DNA from: UBA4416 sp048498515
GTDB lineage: Bacteria > Bacteroidota > Bacteroidia > B-17B0 > Aurantibacillaceae
Direction: 5' to 3'
DNA length: 64,000 nt
Assembly (NCBI GenBank): GCA_048498515.1
Contig: JBEHXV010000028.1
Location: forward strand, 1-64,000
The stretch's first letter is position 1. Each line of letters opens with the position of its first letter. The notes under the pieces were generated by a model. It was not told where the DNA came from, searched no databases, and saw only the letters and a list, made by a program, of their open reading frames with translations. The translations under genes and the position numbers were made by a program. This document shows positions 16,861 to 25,116 of the stretch, one piece after another.

Positions 16861-18057
16861 ATGCAAATCTCCAACCGTCAGTTATTTTTAAATCACGTGG
16901 CCCAGGTCTCTCCAAAGCCTATGGACCTTGAGATTGTGAAAGCCAAAGGCGTTTATTTATACGATGCCGATGGCAAATCCTATATTGATTTTATTTCGGG
17001 GATCTCTGTCAGCAATGTAGGGCATTGCCATCCCAATGTCGTAAAAGCCATTCAACAGCAATCGGAAACCTACATGCACCTGATGGTATATGGCGAATAC
17101 GTACAGTCCCCGCAAATACAACTCGCAAAAGCATTAACAGAGCTTTTACCGGAAAACCTCAATTCTGTTTTTTATACCAACTCCGGAACCGAGGCAACCG
17201 AAGGCGCTTTAAAATTAGCGAAACGGGTTACCGGTCGTACCGAGATCATTTGCTTTAAAGGTGCTTACCATGGCAGTAGTCATGGTTCTTTAAGTGTAAT
17301 GGGCAATGAAGAATTCAAGCAGGCTTTCAGGCCCTTGCTGCCTGACGTGAAGATCCTGGAATACAATTCCATTGAAGAAGCAAGCAAACACATTAGTTCC
17401 AAAACCGCTGCCGTGATCCTGGAACCTGTACAAAGTGAAACCGGTTATACAATAGCAAGCAATGAGTTTTTAAAAACCATTCGTACTCAATGCGACCAAC
17501 ATAATGCATTATTAATTTTTGATGAGATCCAGAATGGTTTTGGAAGAAGCGGAACTTTTTTTGCTTTTGAACAAACCGGTATTGTGCCCGATATTTTATT
17601 GCTGGCAAAAGGCATGGGTGGTGGTTTGCCAATAGGCTGCTTTATCAGCTCACAAAAATTACTGAACGAATTTACACACGATCCTGTTTTAGGTAACATC
17701 AATACCTTTGGTGGCAACGCGGTTTGTTGCGCGGCTTCCCTGGCTTGTTTGCAAACCATTCAGTCGGAAAAACTGATGGATGAGGTTGAACGAAAATCTC
17801 AACTCATTCGTTCTTTGTTAATTCATCCTGCTATTAAAATCATCAAGGGCAAAGGCTTCATGCTCTCGCTTGATTTTGAAGACACGGACCTGAATTTCAA
17901 GATCATTGAAACCTGTGTCAAAAATGGCTTGATCGTAGATTGGTTCCTTTTTAATTCTCATAGTATGCGCATAGCGCCACCACTGGTAATTACGGATGAG
18001 GAAATCAGATCGGCTTGTAAGATCATTTTGGATTCTATTCAAGAAGTAGTTTCTTAA
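16861..18057 (+). CDS. Class III PLP-dependent aminotransferase
   Basis: This is a cytosolic PLP transaminase of fold type I, class III (acetylornithine/ornithine aminotransferase relatives). Visible features are FISGISVSNVGHCHP near the N-terminus, the phosphate-binding NSGTEATEGALKLAK, GAYHGSSHGSLS, the cofactor Asp in LLIFDEIQNGFGRSG and the Schiff-base lysine K250 in LLLAKGMGGGLPIG. The length of 398 residues is standard. The substrate (acetylornithine, ornithine, 4-aminobutyrate or other) cannot be decided, and no arginine genes are nearby. It converges on dacB, with a palindromic repeat between them. Confidence 0.88.
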   Translation: MQISNRQLFLNHVAQVSPKPMDLEIVKAKGVYLYDADGKSYIDFISGISVSNVGHCHPNVVKAIQQQSETYMHLMVYGEYVQSPQIQLAKALTELLPENLNSVFYTNSGTEATEGALKLAKRVTGRTEIICFKGAYHGSSHGSLSVMGNEEFKQAFRPLLPDVKILEYNSIEEASKHISSKTAAVILEPVQSETGYTIASNEFLKTIRTQCDQHNALLIFDEIQNGFGRSGTFFAFEQTGIVPDILLLAKGMGGGLPIGCFISSQKLLNEFTHDPVLGNINTFGGNAVCCAASLACLQTIQSEKLMDEVERKSQLIRSLLIHPAIKIIKGKGFMLSLDFEDTDLNFKIIETCVKNGLIVDWFLFNSHSMRIAPPLVITDEEIRSACKIILDSIQEVVS

Positions 18058-18061
18058 TTCG

Positions 18062-18116
18062 TGTCAGGCTGAGCGGAGTCGAAGCCCTACAACCCTTCGA
18101 CTCCGCTCGGGGTGAC
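18062..18116. repeat. Palindromic intergenic repeat, GGAGTCGA family, copy 2
   Basis: The arms GAGCGGAGTCGAAG (18071-18084) and CTTCGACTCCGCTC (18095-18108) are perfectly complementary, and outer TGTCA/TGACA ends are at 18062-18066 and 18112-18116. The repeat shares the core GAGCGGAGTCGA with copy 1 at 6841-6887 and likewise lies between convergent genes. Confidence 0.8.
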
Positions 18117-18126
18117 AATATCGCCA

Positions 18127-19578
18127 TTACAATTCCACCAAAGCCACCAACAACTTCTCAATCTTCAGTTTCATCTCCTTCGCACTGCAATCATAATTAT
18201 TAAACAATACCGAAAAAGCCAATTCTTTTCCCGACTTTGTTTTTACATAGCCGCAGTAGCCACGTGCCCTGTTAATATAACCTGTTTTGGCGCGCAGGTT
18301 ATTTTCGGCAAAAGTGCCTTTGCATAAACTGGTCATGCTCCCATTTTTTCCGGCAACCGGCAACGAATTATTAAACGCAGGATACATCAAGCTGTCGCGG
18401 TAAATTTTTGATAAGACCGTTGCCTGTATTTTTGTAGTAATGGTGTTTGCCCTCGAAAGCCCACTGCCATCGGCCATGTGCAGGCCGCTAATGTCAACGC
18501 CCCGTCCTTTCCAGTAATTTTCCACGGCAGTAATACCGTTGGCGGTAGTGCCTTGTTTGGTTGATTTTACGGCACCAATTGTTTTTAAAAGACTTTCGGC
18601 GTAATGGTTATTACTTTTGGTATTGGTATAATACACTATTTTTTCCATGCGTGGAGAAACGTGAGTATATACCAATTGGTCTTTGGAATAGTTATAAGTT
18701 GCGTCTTCGGTACAGATCAATTTCACATCAGTAGCCGATAAATTAGTTTTCTTCAACTCATTCTGTAGCTGATCGGCAAAGAATAAGGGGGGAGATGGCA
18801 TTTCGGCTTCCACTTCATAGTGTGATTTATTGGGAGGAATGGTGCCGGTTACTTTGCGCGAATAACCATCCGGATCGCCATATACAAAGGCATCATCTTC
18901 CGAGCCTGAAGCAATGACATTGGATTGTACGCTTACTTTTTTTGAGAAATAGGATGGGGAAATAGTTTCCAGTGTGGCCTTTGAATTAAGTGCCCCGCTG
19001 TTGTAAAACAAAGAAAATTTATTGTCCCTGTACGAAAGCCCATTGGATCCAGCCCCAAAATAGTTGCCAATATCTCCCCAAATCCAGCTAGAAGGAATGA
19101 CATTATCAAAACAGGAGGCATCGGTAATAATATTGCCCGTTATTTTTTTTAATCCCTTTACTTTTAATTTTTGAATGATGGGGTTGAAGAAAGCGGAATC
19201 GCTGTTGTAAAAATAGGAAGAGTTAAAAGAAGGATCGCCACTGCCTTTTATTGCCAGGTTAGCCGTCGCGGCCCCGCTGGCAGAATCTTTTTTTTGAAAA
19301 CTATAAAAATTGGTTTTATACGTATAATCTTTTCCCAAAATCCCCAGTGCGGCTGAGGTGGTCATTATTTTCATAGTACTGGCAGGTATCAACGCCAGTT
19401 CCGAATTGTATTCTTTAATCACTTTACCGGTAGCGGCATCCATGATGCAAAACCCATAACTGGCATGTGCCAGGTCCTTGTCTTTTTTATAGCTTTCCAA
19501 AACCGCATCGATGTTATTTTGCGTATATGCCCATACTGGCAGCAAAATTGCAAGGATCATTATCCAGTGTTTGCCCAT
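18127..19578 (-). CDS. dacB: D-alanyl-D-alanine carboxypeptidase/endopeptidase (PBP4, DacB type)
   Basis: This is a periplasmic penicillin-binding protein of family S13 that trims or cleaves peptidoglycan cross-links. A signal peptide (1-20, ending YTQ) precedes the catalytic domain. The three active-site motifs are visible: STMK with nucleophile S67 and K70, SNN (in TKSNNHYAESLLK) and KTG (in LRAKTGYINRARG). The large insertion between the first two motifs, about 70-320, is typical of PBP4. The length of 483 residues is normal. The gene is convergent with the aminotransferase gene. Confidence 0.93.
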   Translation of the reverse strand: MGKHWIMILAILLPVWAYTQNNIDAVLESYKKDKDLAHASYGFCIMDAATGKVIKEYNSELALIPASTMKIMTTSAALGILGKDYTYKTNFYSFQKKDSASGAATANLAIKGSGDPSFNSSYFYNSDSAFFNPIIQKLKVKGLKKITGNIITDASCFDNVIPSSWIWGDIGNYFGAGSNGLSYRDNKFSLFYNSGALNSKATLETISPSYFSKKVSVQSNVIASGSEDDAFVYGDPDGYSRKVTGTIPPNKSHYEVEAEMPSPPLFFADQLQNELKKTNLSATDVKLICTEDATYNYSKDQLVYTHVSPRMEKIVYYTNTKSNNHYAESLLKTIGAVKSTKQGTTANGITAVENYWKGRGVDISGLHMADGSGLSRANTITTKIQATVLSKIYRDSLMYPAFNNSLPVAGKNGSMTSLCKGTFAENNLRAKTGYINRARGYCGYVKTKSGKELAFSVLFNNYDCSAKEMKLKIEKLLVALVEL

Positions 19579-19625
19579 TTATTGCTAATTTTTTATAAAA
19601 ATAATTCGTTAACTTAAATAAAACA

Positions 19626-19654
19626 TTGTACTTTCATTTTTGTTTTTAACTTTA
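19626..19654 (+). promoter_or_regulatory. Bacteroidota-type promoter upstream of trmN6
   Basis: TTG (19626-19628) is followed after 18 nt by TAACTTTA (19647-19654), one base off TAnnTTTG. It lies 28 bases before the ATG at 19683, in the divergent region shared with dacB. Confidence 0.4.
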
Positions 19655-19682
19655 TACAACTCAAAACGAGATCACATGGTTT

Positions 19683-20399
19683 ATGCCAAACACGTCGTTC
19701 GCTTTTAAACAGTTCACTATAAAGCAGGATCAATGTGCCATGAAAGTAGGCACAGACGCTGTATTGCTTGGGGCTTGGGTTATTCCTAACGGGAGCAAAA
19801 CAATTTTAGACATTGGCACAGGAACAGGGATTATTGCCCTGATGATAGCCCAGAAATCACAAGCTCACATAGAAGCTATTGACATTGACGAACATGCGGT
19901 TGCCCAGGCCACGCAAAACGTTTCGGAAAGTAAATTCGCCAGCCAGATCAATGTGACGCAAATCTCCCTGCAGGATTATGCCAAAACCACGGATAAGAAA
20001 TTCAGCCTCATCGTTTCCAATCCACCTTATTTTGAGCAATCTTTAAAATCAACCGATGCCCAGCGCTCGCAGGCCCGCCATGCCGATGTGCTGCCTTTTG
20101 AGGAATTACTGGATGGCGTTTTGAAGTTGCTGGACGAAAAAGGCAAGTTCTGCCTGATCCTGCCAAGCCTGGAGGCTTTAAAGTTCAGGGACCTGGCCGA
20201 AAAAAAAGGACTTCACCTTTCCAAATTATTGCGGGTAAAGTCGAGGGCCGATAAAGATACCGACAAACGGCATCTCATGCAATTTGAGTTTACCCCTTCC
20301 GAGTTCTCGGAAACCACCCTGGTGATTGAGCAGGAAGAGAGGCACCAGTATACGGCCGAGTACAAACACTTTACCCGGGATTATTACGTGAATTTTTAA
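19683..20399 (+). CDS. trmN6: tRNA1(Val) (adenine(37)-N6)-methyltransferase, TrmN6/YfiC type
   Basis: This is an N6-adenine methyltransferase for the anticodon-loop adenosine of tRNA-Val. The Rossmann SAM motif is ILDIGTGTGIIALM (about 41-54), and the catalytic N6-adenine motif NPPYF lies at about 117-121, followed by ARHAD. The N-terminal block FTIKQDQCAMKVGTDAVLLGAW (about 11-32) is diagnostic of the family. The length of 238 residues is normal. The gene stands alone downstream of a recognisable promoter. Confidence 0.92.
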   Translation: MPNTSFAFKQFTIKQDQCAMKVGTDAVLLGAWVIPNGSKTILDIGTGTGIIALMIAQKSQAHIEAIDIDEHAVAQATQNVSESKFASQINVTQISLQDYAKTTDKKFSLIVSNPPYFEQSLKSTDAQRSQARHADVLPFEELLDGVLKLLDEKGKFCLILPSLEALKFRDLAEKKGLHLSKLLRVKSRADKDTDKRHLMQFEFTPSEFSETTLVIEQEERHQYTAEYKHFTRDYYVNF

Positions 20400-20460
20400 C
20401 AATTAGCCAATTTTTCAATTATTTCACTATCTTTAATTCGTATCTAATACTATTACGAAT

Positions 20461-21510
20461 ATGAGAAAACTAATGATCGTGAGTTTCGGTTTGCTGTGTT
20501 TAAATGTATCCGCACAAGACACTGTGAAAGTAAAAACTGCCATGACCCCTGAACAGGAAGCCCAGAATGCGTACAACCTGGGATTGGAGTTTATGACCAA
20601 AAAAGATAACAACGCGGCAATCGATAATTTTTCAAAAGCCATACAGCTTAATCCCAATTTTGATAAAGCGTATTATAACCGTGGGTTTGCAAGGTTCGAC
20701 TCAAAGAACTACGAAGCCGCCCTCGACGATTATAACAAAGCCCTTAGTATTAATCCAATATATACGGATGCCTTGTTTGGTAAGGCCCAAAGTTTTTACG
20801 CTTTAAATAAGAAGGATTCGACCATGGCTTATTTAAATAAAACAACGCTTGTGGATGAAGACTATGGCAAAGCCTTTTATTTAAGCGGGCAGCTTCGCTT
20901 TGAAAAAGGAGAGTATAAAGAAGCTATTTCCGACTACGATAAAGCCATTAAATCAAAATCGGATTACGCTTATGCCTATAACGACAGGGCTTCGGCCAAA
21001 AAGCAACTGGGCGACGATGCCGGCGCTATTACCGATTATGAGAAAGCGGTAGCGCTCGATCCTAAATTGTTTTTCGCCTTCAACAACCTTGGCTCATGCC
21101 GTCGTAACAAAGGCGATAATACGGGTGCCATTGATGCCTATAACAAAGCCATTGCTTTAAAACCTGATTATTATGTGGCTTTAAACAACAGAGGCACTGC
21201 AAAATTAAATACGAATGATTATGCGGGCGCCATTGCCGATTTTGATGCTGCGCTAAGACAAAAGCCAAATTATACATCGGCTATGAATAACATGGCTTCG
21301 GTATACATTAAAAAGAGAGAATACAAAGCGGCTGTAGAATGGGCCGGAAAAGCGATTCAGGCTGATGCCATGCTTGGGGCCGCTTACCTTAACAGGGGCA
21401 TTGCCAAACAAATGCTGAGGGATGATGACGGTGCCTGCTCCGATTGGAAGAAGGCTGCTGAACTGGGAATGAACATTGGTAAATCTTATGCTGCAGGCAT
21501 CTGCGATTAA
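20461..21510 (+). CDS. Exported tetratricopeptide repeat protein
   Basis: A signal peptide (1-19, ending VSAQ) is followed by about eight TPR motifs covering residues 35-335 (for example AIDNFSKAIQLNPNFDKAYY, AISDYDKAIKSKSDYAYAYN, AIDAYNKAIALKPDYYVALN). Such all-TPR proteins form superhelical scaffolds, here in the periplasm. The PorE-like gene starts 18 bases after its stop and a histidine kinase gene follows that. The three are probably one transcript, and the TPR protein may serve the same envelope assembly. Confidence 0.85.
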   Translation: MRKLMIVSFGLLCLNVSAQDTVKVKTAMTPEQEAQNAYNLGLEFMTKKDNNAAIDNFSKAIQLNPNFDKAYYNRGFARFDSKNYEAALDDYNKALSINPIYTDALFGKAQSFYALNKKDSTMAYLNKTTLVDEDYGKAFYLSGQLRFEKGEYKEAISDYDKAIKSKSDYAYAYNDRASAKKQLGDDAGAITDYEKAVALDPKLFFAFNNLGSCRRNKGDNTGAIDAYNKAIALKPDYYVALNNRGTAKLNTNDYAGAIADFDAALRQKPNYTSAMNNMASVYIKKREYKAAVEWAGKAIQADAMLGAAYLNRGIAKQMLRDDDGACSDWKKAAELGMNIGKSYAAGICD

Positions 21511-21527
21511 TCCTTAAACTAAATTTT

Positions 21528-23576
21528 ATGCGAAAAATATCTTTATACATACTATCCATTATTGGTTTTACAACTATTTTGCGTGCGCAAAATGTTCCTT
21601 TTGAAAAAAGCAATTTCCCTGATAAGAAAGACGAATACAAAGAAGCGAAAGCGCAGTTAAAAATGGGTGACGAACAGTTTGAACTGGGTGACTTTGCTTA
21701 CCGTACCGCTTTACCGTATTACCTCAAAGCACAGGCGTTTAATCCTAATTTTGATTTATTGAATTTCCGACTGGGTGTTTGTTACACCTATTCTTTCGAA
21801 AAAGCAAAATGCCTGACTTATCTTGAAAAAGCCTACCAGTTAAACCCTAACATCGATAAAAAAATTCATTTTTACCTTGGCTATGGTTATCACCTGAATA
21901 CGCAGTGGGACAAAGCCATTGCGGAGTATGAGTCGTATAAAAAAACCGTTTCGCCAAAAGACGATGCGGAAATGAAACTGGTTAACAAACGTATTTATGA
22001 GTGCCAGAGTGGAAAGGAATTAATGAAAAACCCTATTCGTGTATTTATTGATAATGTGGGTACAAGCATTAACTCGCCCGATAACGATTATACACCGGTG
22101 ATCTCGGCCGATGAAAGCGTGATGATGTTCACCTCACGCCGCGCTGGCACAACCGGTGGTGGTATTGACGAGGGATTGGCGGAACCTTTTGAGGATGTAT
22201 GGGTAAGTTATCGCAGTGGTAAATCGTGGACCAAAGCGGTTAACCTGGGTGCGCCTATCAATACCAACGAGCATGACGCAGTAGTATGCTTATCGCCCGA
22301 CGGACAAAAACTGATTTCTTTTAATGGTAAAAAAAGCGGTGGCGACTTGTTCATCTCATCATTGGAAGGAAATAAATGGAGCGAGCCCGATAATATGGGT
22401 AAAGCCATTAACACAAAATACCACGAGCCAAGTGCAACGTTTTCGTTCGATGGAAAGACCATTTATTTTGTAAGCGACAGGGAAGGCGGTTTTGGCGGAC
22501 ATGATATCTATATGTCGAAAGTAAATGAGAAAGGCAAATGGGAGAGCGCTACAAATGTAGGTACTGTTTTAAATACCGAATATGATGAAGATGCCATATT
22601 TATGTTGCCTGATGGAAAGACCATGTACTTTAGTTCCAAAGGCCACAACTCCATGGGCGGATATGATATTTTTAAAACAACCTTGGAAAACGGCGTGTGG
22701 AGCAAGCCCGAAAATTTAGGCTACCCGGTAAACTCTCCCGACAATGATGTATTCTTCCAGATGGCGGCCAATGGAGTTCATGCCTATTATTCTACCGCTA
22801 ATAACGGTGGTTATGGCGGACAGGACATTTACCGTATTACCTTATTAGGCCCTGAAAAACAACCTGCCATGCTGAACGAAGATAACTTGCTGGCCAGCGT
22901 TGCGGCACCGGTAAGCGATTTTAAAGCGGAGAAGTTAGTTGTTGCCGGACCAAAAATGACCGTATTGAAAGGTATTGTGCGTGACGATAAAACCAAAGCA
23001 CCTTTGGAAGGAACCATTGAGTTAATTGATAATACCTTGAATGAGGTGATTGCTACATTTAAATCAAACAGTACTACCGGTAAATATTTAGTATCGCTTC
23101 CTTCCGGAAAAAACTATGGTATTGCGGTTAAACGTGAGGGCTACCTGTTCCATTCCGAGAACTTTGATTTACCTGCCTCTGCCGATTACCAGGAGGTGGA
23201 AAAAAACATTGACCTGAAAAAAGTGGAAATAGGCCAAACCATTGTATTGAAGAACATTTTCTTTGATTTCGATAAAGCAACCATTCGTCCGGAGTCGGCC
23301 AACGAGCTGGACCGTTTAATTAAATTACTGACAGAAAACCCAACGCTTAAAATTGAATTGGGCAGCCATACCGATAGTAAAGGTAGCGATGATTATAACC
23401 AAAAATTATCGCAGTCGCGTTCACAATCGGTTGTAACCTATTTGATAGGCAAAGGCATTTCTACCGATAGATTGGTGGCCAAAGGATATGGCGAAACCAT
23501 GCCGGTAGCAACCAATGATACGGATGCCGGAAGGCAGGAAAACAGGAGAACGGAATTTAAAATCCTGAGCAAATAG
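21528..23576 (+). CDS. PorE-like OmpA-family protein (TPR, beta-propeller, carboxypeptidase-regulatory-like, OmpA_C)
   Basis: The domain order is signal peptide (1-20), TPRs (about 35-165), a PD40/WD40-like propeller (about 180-440, with repeated PD-G and MYFSS/IYFVSDR blades), a carboxypeptidase-regulatory-like domain (about 480-565) and an OmpA_C peptidoglycan-binding domain (about 575-682). The last contains ILFDFDKATIRPES-like NIFFDFDKATIRPES and SQSRSQSVVTYLIGKGI. This order is that of PorE, a periplasmic component of the T9SS that tethers to peptidoglycan. No lipobox cysteine is visible, unlike reported PorE, and Bacteroidota have several paralogs of this architecture, so I call it PorE-like only. 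The kinase gene starts five bases after the stop. Confidence 0.8.
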   Translation: MRKISLYILSIIGFTTILRAQNVPFEKSNFPDKKDEYKEAKAQLKMGDEQFELGDFAYRTALPYYLKAQAFNPNFDLLNFRLGVCYTYSFEKAKCLTYLEKAYQLNPNIDKKIHFYLGYGYHLNTQWDKAIAEYESYKKTVSPKDDAEMKLVNKRIYECQSGKELMKNPIRVFIDNVGTSINSPDNDYTPVISADESVMMFTSRRAGTTGGGIDEGLAEPFEDVWVSYRSGKSWTKAVNLGAPINTNEHDAVVCLSPDGQKLISFNGKKSGGDLFISSLEGNKWSEPDNMGKAINTKYHEPSATFSFDGKTIYFVSDREGGFGGHDIYMSKVNEKGKWESATNVGTVLNTEYDEDAIFMLPDGKTMYFSSKGHNSMGGYDIFKTTLENGVWSKPENLGYPVNSPDNDVFFQMAANGVHAYYSTANNGGYGGQDIYRITLLGPEKQPAMLNEDNLLASVAAPVSDFKAEKLVVAGPKMTVLKGIVRDDKTKAPLEGTIELIDNTLNEVIATFKSNSTTGKYLVSLPSGKNYGIAVKREGYLFHSENFDLPASADYQEVEKNIDLKKVEIGQTIVLKNIFFDFDKATIRPESANELDRLIKLLTENPTLKIELGSHTDSKGSDDYNQKLSQSRSQSVVTYLIGKGISTDRLVAKGYGETMPVATNDTDAGRQENRRTEFKILSK

Positions 23577-23580
23577 CTTT

Positions 23581-24825
23581 ATGTTGCGTAAGACATGGGA
23601 TGCCATCTCCTCCATTGGCATTCGTGAAGAGTACGACGACATCCTGGTAAAACGGATCACATTGACCAACCAGTTCAGTGTGGTGGCCATATTTGTGTTC
23701 GTTTTTAGCGGTATTAATAATTATGTACTTGGCGATCTGTATTCGGCTTTGCTCATTGAAGGCCTGGTTGTGGTGACCCTGATTGGCTTTTACCTGAATA
23801 AAAAATACCTTCACCGGATAGCCATTACGTTCCTGTTTACCATTGTAAGTATCGCTATTTTTTATTTCGATTCTTATTCAGGGCTCTTGTCAGGAACTTA
23901 CCTTTATCATTTTCCACTCATCTTTGCCATTGCCTTTGTATTTGATATGAGGGAAGACAGAAAAGCGATGCTGTTTCATTTTCTGCTCATTATTTCATTT
24001 TTGTTTATAAACGCGGCTACAAACTACAACTTGTTCAGAAGTGAGTTTTTAAACGATGCCATGCGTTCGCAGATGTTCAGGTTTAACCTGGTATTTAGTG
24101 CTGCGTCAACGGGATTTTTTGTTTATATCATGATCCAGAATAATTTAAAGGAAAACTATTTGTACATACAACGTATCGAAGAACGGAAGCAGTCGGAAAA
24201 GGTGATCAAAAATGCCCTTGCCGAAAAAAATGTACTTATTGCCGAGCTTCATCACCGTGTGAAAAATAACCTGGCTATTATTTCGGGCCTGTTCAGTTTA
24301 AAGATCAGCGATAACCTTCATGAAGATGCTAAAAATGTTTTGCTGGAAAGCAGGAACCGCGTAAGGTCAATGGCCCTCATCCATAACCGCCTGTACGATA
24401 GTCATCATTTAACCGATGTGAAGTTTGACGAGTACATTCATGAATTGATTCATGAGATCAACGCTTCTTATCCAACCGCTTCGGGCTCTGTAAAAGTAAA
24501 CACGACTATCAGCCAGGCTTCGTTAAATGTAAACGCCGCCATTCCCTGTGGCCTGATCTTAAACGAACTGCTCACCAATTGCTACAAACATGCGTTTAAC
24601 GACAGGGACAACGGGCAAATTGACATTGCTTTTTTACAGGCTGGTAACGAGTTTGTGATGACGGTAAAAGATAATGGCCCGGGCCTGCCTCCTCAGTATA
24701 ATAAAAAACAATCGTTGGGTGTAACTGTTATTGAAGCATTGAGCGAGCAGCTGGACGGTAATTTTAGTTTTTCAAATGATAACGGCACCTGTTTTGAGCT
24801 GAGGTTTAAAAGCTCAAATAACTAG
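23581..24825 (+). CDS. Membrane sensor histidine kinase, HisKA_2 type
   Basis: The N-terminal half (about 30-195) has about six hydrophobic segments and no recognisable extracellular sensor domain. A short coiled-coil (RIEERKQSEKVIKNALAEK) leads into the HisKA_2 phosphoacceptor ELHHRVKNN at about 222-230. The ATPase domain has the N box NELLTNCYKHAF and the G box VKDNGPGLP. This kinase class often pairs with atypical or distant response regulators, and none is adjacent. It lies five bases after the PorE-like gene. The ligand is unknown. Confidence 0.88.
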   Translation: MLRKTWDAISSIGIREEYDDILVKRITLTNQFSVVAIFVFVFSGINNYVLGDLYSALLIEGLVVVTLIGFYLNKKYLHRIAITFLFTIVSIAIFYFDSYSGLLSGTYLYHFPLIFAIAFVFDMREDRKAMLFHFLLIISFLFINAATNYNLFRSEFLNDAMRSQMFRFNLVFSAASTGFFVYIMIQNNLKENYLYIQRIEERKQSEKVIKNALAEKNVLIAELHHRVKNNLAIISGLFSLKISDNLHEDAKNVLLESRNRVRSMALIHNRLYDSHHLTDVKFDEYIHELIHEINASYPTASGSVKVNTTISQASLNVNAAIPCGLILNELLTNCYKHAFNDRDNGQIDIAFLQAGNEFVMTVKDNGPGLPPQYNKKQSLGVTVIEALSEQLDGNFSFSNDNGTCFELRFKSSNN

Positions 24826-24847
24826 GTTTTGTGTAATAAATATTGGC

Positions 24848-24965
24848 GACCTCGAAGAGGTCAAATGTATATAGAAACATTGTCACCAATTTTTGTACGA
24901 CCCCGGTGGGGTCGAATGTTATATAAAGCATACTGTACTATAAACATTGGAATCCTTCGGATTCC
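24848..24965. repeat. Composite three-hairpin intergenic repeat, copy 1
   Basis: Three palindromes lie at about 50-nt spacing: GACCTCGAAGAGGTC (24848-24862), CGACCCCGGTGGGGTCG (24898-24914) and GGAATCCTTCGGATTCC (24949-24965). The linkers share AAATGTATATAGAA-like and CTATAAACATT-like sequence with the second copy at 47131-47248, so the whole unit of about 120 bp is one repeated element. It fills most of the 291 bases between the histidine kinase and AsmA-like genes, where I see nothing else. Confidence 0.82.
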
Positions 24966-25116
24966 TTTACTTAAATCAAAAATCCGGCTATCTTGTGCTA
25001 AATTTCTTAAAGAAACTCTCATTATTTTTAACAGTATTTTAATATTAAGGCATCAAACAGGGTACTGTTTTAGGACTTTCTTACTATCTTCGTCATATTA
25101 ACACTTATATAAAGTT

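Noticed and set aside
23581..24825. Cognate kinase of the PhoB-like regulator
   Set aside because: HisKA_2 kinases differ from PhoR-type HisKA kinases, the gene lies 30 kb away and it is joined to an unrelated run.
24848..24965. CRISPR-like array
   Set aside because: Three palindromes at regular spacing recall an array, but their sequences differ from one another and the linkers are conserved between copies, the opposite of spacers. No cas gene is present.
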